Assembly: GCA_003164075.1 (NCBI GenBank)
Contig: PLRZ01000161.1
Span: 1-7,285, forward strand
DNA length: 7,285 nt
Direction: 5' to 3'
Source of the DNA: Bryobacterales bacterium
GTDB lineage: Bacteria; Acidobacteriota; Terriglobia; Bryobacterales; Bryobacteraceae
Shown here: positions 5,406-7,285 of the stretch, piece after piece
Position numbering within the stretch: the stretch's first letter is position 1
Layout of the letters: every line of letters starts with the position of its first letter
Program-made: the position numbers and the translations under genes
Notes under the pieces: model-generated
The model's input: the letters and a program-made list of their open reading frames with translations, nothing else
What the model was told of the DNA's origin: nothing
Databases searched by the model: none

Positions 5406-5612
5406 CGCTATTTCACCACCGTAATCAGTATAATCGTAGCCACCTGTAGCCCGGTAGCTACACCCGCGAAAGTAATTCCCCCATCGCGACATAACCAATT
5501 GGACGTGGCCACACAAATGCTGCCAGGAACTATTTGAACGCTGCCGGAGTCTGATCCGTCAGTGCCGATGATGCGGGCAGGAGTGCCTGCGCCACACTGC
5601 CAGGAGAACCTT
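5406..5612. other. Divergent intergenic region, acetyltransferase to macroglobulin
   Basis: About 207 nt with no gene that I trust. On the minus strand TATACT (5432-5427) could be a -10 box for the acetyltransferase, but no matching -35 is present. GTAG occurs three times within 22 nt (5436, 5446, 5454), and TGTAGC (5445-5450) pairs with GCTACA (5457-5462) across a 6-nt loop. CTGCCAGGA occurs twice, once near 5519 and once just before the macroglobulin ribosome site. GCAGG (5576-5580) and CCTGC (5585-5589) form a short hairpin in a stretch that looks like a fragment of a dispersed repeat. No good promoter was found for the macroglobulin gene. Confidence 0.5.
5602..5606 (+). promoter_or_regulatory. 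Shine-Dalgarno site that fixes the GTG start at 5613
   Basis: AGGAG at 5602-5606 lies 6 nt before GTG at 5613, an ideal spacing. It is the clearest ribosome binding site in the window and selects the GTG that yields a proper signal sequence over the in-frame downstream GTG codons at 5640 and 5670. Confidence 0.8.
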
Positions 5613-7285
5613 GTGCCGACTCTGAAAAGGGCATTGCTCGTGAGTATCCTCGCGGTCGCCACCACGGCCGTGATCGTCAGATCTTACCAGGCCCAACCGT
5701 TGCATGACCATAGCGCCAGCGCCACTTACTCGCACGGCATTCTGCGAGTAAATATCCCGTATGAGGCCACTCACGCGGGCGGCGGACAACTTACCGTGGA
5801 CATTCTGGATCCCGAAGATGCATCCGTGGGGCACACCGAGCAACACCTGGACATCGCTCAGGGACAAGGACTGTGGCAGGAAGAAGTGAAGCTCACGGCG
5901 GCCCTGCCCATTGAGGACCTGATGTGGCACCGTGTGCGTTACCGCTTCACTTACGGCAATTCCCGGCAGGAGCCTGTCGCAGGCATCGAATCGCTCTCGC
6001 AGATCCTGCGAACTCCGGTGGTTCACGTGCTGGGCCAGCAATCTTACCTGGCCGGCGGACCGGCAGCGGTGCGGGTGATCGTCACGGATTCCGGGAATGA
6101 GGTAATCGCCGGTCCGGGCTCGGTGCAGATCGAGTTAGTAACTCCCAATCAGAAGTCCCAGGTTCTTTATACCGGGCGGCTCAACCGCCGGGGAACCACG
6201 GAAGCGCAGTTCCGTTTTCCAGCCGGGCTGGTGGGTAGTTATCCGCTCCGCTATGCGGTGGACACGGCCACTGGCTCGACCGAATTTACACAAACGGTGC
6301 GGCTGGAAGACAAGGCGCAGATTCTTCTCACCACCGAGAAGCCTATCTACCAGCCGGGCCAGACCATCCACGCGCGAGCCCTGGCGCTCGACCGGTCCAC
6401 TCATGAGGCCACCGCCAATCGCCAGCTGACTTTCGAAGTGGAAGATTCGCGCGGCAACAAGGTCTTTAAGAAAGCCACGCAAACCGACGAGTTCGGGATC
6501 GCCTCGGCGGACTTCACCCTGGCGGACGAAGTCAACCTGGGGACGTACCACCTGCGCACCTCCATGGAACCGCGGACCACCGCGGAGCTGGCGCTCAATG
6601 TCGCCCGGTATGTGTTGCCGAAATTCAAGGTCGCGCTGGAACTTACGGGCAAGTCGCAGCACGGCTACCGGCCCGGTGATCGCGTCACCGGCACGGTCCG
6701 CGCCAATTACTTCTTCGGGAAGGCAGTGGACGGCGGCGAAGTGACCGTGAAGGCGTCCGGCATGGACGTGACTATGTTCGACGCCGGCTCGGTAAGCGGC
6801 AAGACGGACGGCGAGGGAGCCTGGCGCTTCGACCTGCAACTACCCCGATATTTCGCGGGACGGCCGCTCAGCCAGGGCGCCGCGCAGGTGCTGGTAGAAG
6901 CCACGGTGAAGGATTCGGCCGGCCACTCCGAATCGCGCGGCGAGCCGATCACGGTGAGCGAATCGCCCATCCTCATCACCGCGGTGCCGGAAGGCGGAAC
7001 GCTGGTACCCAATCTCGAGAACCAGGTTTTCATTTTGACCTCTTACCCCGATGGGCAGCCGGCGCCGACGGAAATCAAGGTGCATCGGGCGGGCAACGCC
7101 GATGAGAATGTGGCCACCGATGCCGGCGGCGTCGCCGTGATTCGCCTGCGGGCGGGCAGCGGCGCCGAGAGCCTGGAAATTGAAGCGCACGATCAGGCCG
7201 GAAACCAAGCCTCGCAGACCCGCCAACTGACCGCGCGCAGCGGCGCGGACCAGATTCTGCTGCGCACCGAGCGGGCCGTCTACCG
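5613..7285 (+). CDS. Alpha-2-macroglobulin family protein, N-terminal part (3' truncated)
   Basis: An open frame of 557 codons that runs off the window. It starts at GTG 5613 with MPTLKRALLVSILAVATTAV, a basic N-terminus followed by a hydrophobic segment, so an exported or membrane-anchored protein; no lipobox cysteine is seen. The rest is a chain of beta-sandwich macroglobulin (MG) domains. After an N-terminal domain (about 40-130) comes an MG1-like one. An MG2 follows, with TTEKPIYQPGQTI (from residue 240) and VEDSRGNKV...FGIASADFTL. VLPKFKVAL (from 334) opens an MG3-like domain with YFFGKAVDGGEVTV, and ILITAVPEGGTLVP begins the next. Family members trap proteases by conformational change, often using a CxEQ thioester, which would lie downstream and cannot be judged. 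The VLPKF motif recalls animal A2M/complement proteins more than E. coli YfhM. It is transcribed divergently from the acetyltransferase. Confidence 0.9.
   Translation, partial: MPTLKRALLVSILAVATTAVIVRSYQAQPLHDHSASATYSHGILRVNIPYEATHAGGGQLTVDILDPEDASVGHTEQHLDIAQGQGLWQEEVKLTAALPIEDLMWHRVRYRFTYGNSRQEPVAGIESLSQILRTPVVHVLGQQSYLAGGPAAVRVIVTDSGNEVIAGPGSVQIELVTPNQKSQVLYTGRLNRRGTTEAQFRFPAGLVGSYPLRYAVDTATGSTEFTQTVRLEDKAQILLTTEKPIYQPGQTIHARALALDRSTHEATANRQLTFEVEDSRGNKVFKKATQTDEFGIASADFTLADEVNLGTYHLRTSMEPRTTAELALNVARYVLPKFKVALELTGKSQHGYRPGDRVTGTVRANYFFGKAVDGGEVTVKASGMDVTMFDAGSVSGKTDGEGAWRFDLQLPRYFAGRPLSQGAAQVLVEATVKDSAGHSESRGEPITVSESPILITAVPEGGTLVPNLENQVFILTSYPDGQPAPTEIKVHRAGNADENVATDAGGVAVIRLRAGSGAESLEIEAHDQAGNQASQTRQLTARSGADQILLRTERAVY

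Noticed and set aside
5406..5516. Longer acetyltransferase start at 5516
   Set aside because: Residues 1-37 of that form are rich in Tyr/Gly, unlike GNAT proteins, and cover the GTAG hairpin region; GTG 5405 fits better.
5559..6041. 160-residue minus-strand frame
   Set aside because: Antisense shadow of the macroglobulin gene; no domain.
6135..6839. 234-residue minus-strand frame
   Set aside because: Antisense shadow of the macroglobulin gene in GC-rich DNA; no recognisable motif.

Overview
The window is 7.3 kb of GC-rich bacterial DNA. Protein signatures and a GC-rich dispersed hairpin repeat suggest an acidobacterium of the Solibacter/Bryobacter type. That placement is an inference from gene style, not a computed assignment. 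Most genes are ordinary housekeeping or accessory genes. The unusual part is how small palindromic repeats have worked themselves into gene ends.

Layout, left to right. (1) 1-629, plus: 3' end of an RNase R-type exoribonuclease (end of the RNB catalytic domain plus S1 domain), overlapping by 86 nt (2) 544-1221, plus: a sulfatase-modifying-factor/FGE-like domain protein that lacks the catalytic cysteine pair of true FGE. (3) 1222-1427: a convergent intergenic gap holding a perfect 30-bp inverted repeat. (4) 1428-1904, minus: bacterioferritin with all six ferroxidase ligands and the haem methionine, probably expressed from a near-leaderless sigma70-type promoter. (5) 2137-4122, plus: mutL, complete, of the endonuclease-positive class, with an inferred TTG start. 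(6) 4122-4930: a REPtron-like unit, consisting of a Y1/HUH REP-associated tyrosine transposase (RAYT) flanked by three identical 32-nt repeats, one directly abutting the mutL stop and two forming a 34-bp inverted pair. (7) 4869-5405, minus: a GNAT acetyltransferase convergent with the RAYT. (8) 5406-5612: divergent intergenic region. (9) 5613 to the window end, plus: the N-terminal 557 residues of an alpha-2-macroglobulin-family protein with a signal sequence. It has a GTG start behind a good ribosome binding site and runs off the window.

The most interesting point is the palindrome at 4853-4930. Both convergent genes read through it in the same relative frame. The RAYT and the unrelated acetyltransferase therefore end in nearly the same 19-residue tail (ISGTGYITSKL, a variable linker, NFEVM) and both use the repeat's TAG as stop. 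The third copy starts on the last base of the mutL stop codon. The repeat thus acts as a portable gene-end module in this neighbourhood.

Functionally the genes form no single pathway: RNA decay, iron storage, mismatch repair, a domesticated-type transposase and an envelope protease-trap protein are adjacent but independently oriented. I see no CRISPR array, tRNA, rRNA or phage module.
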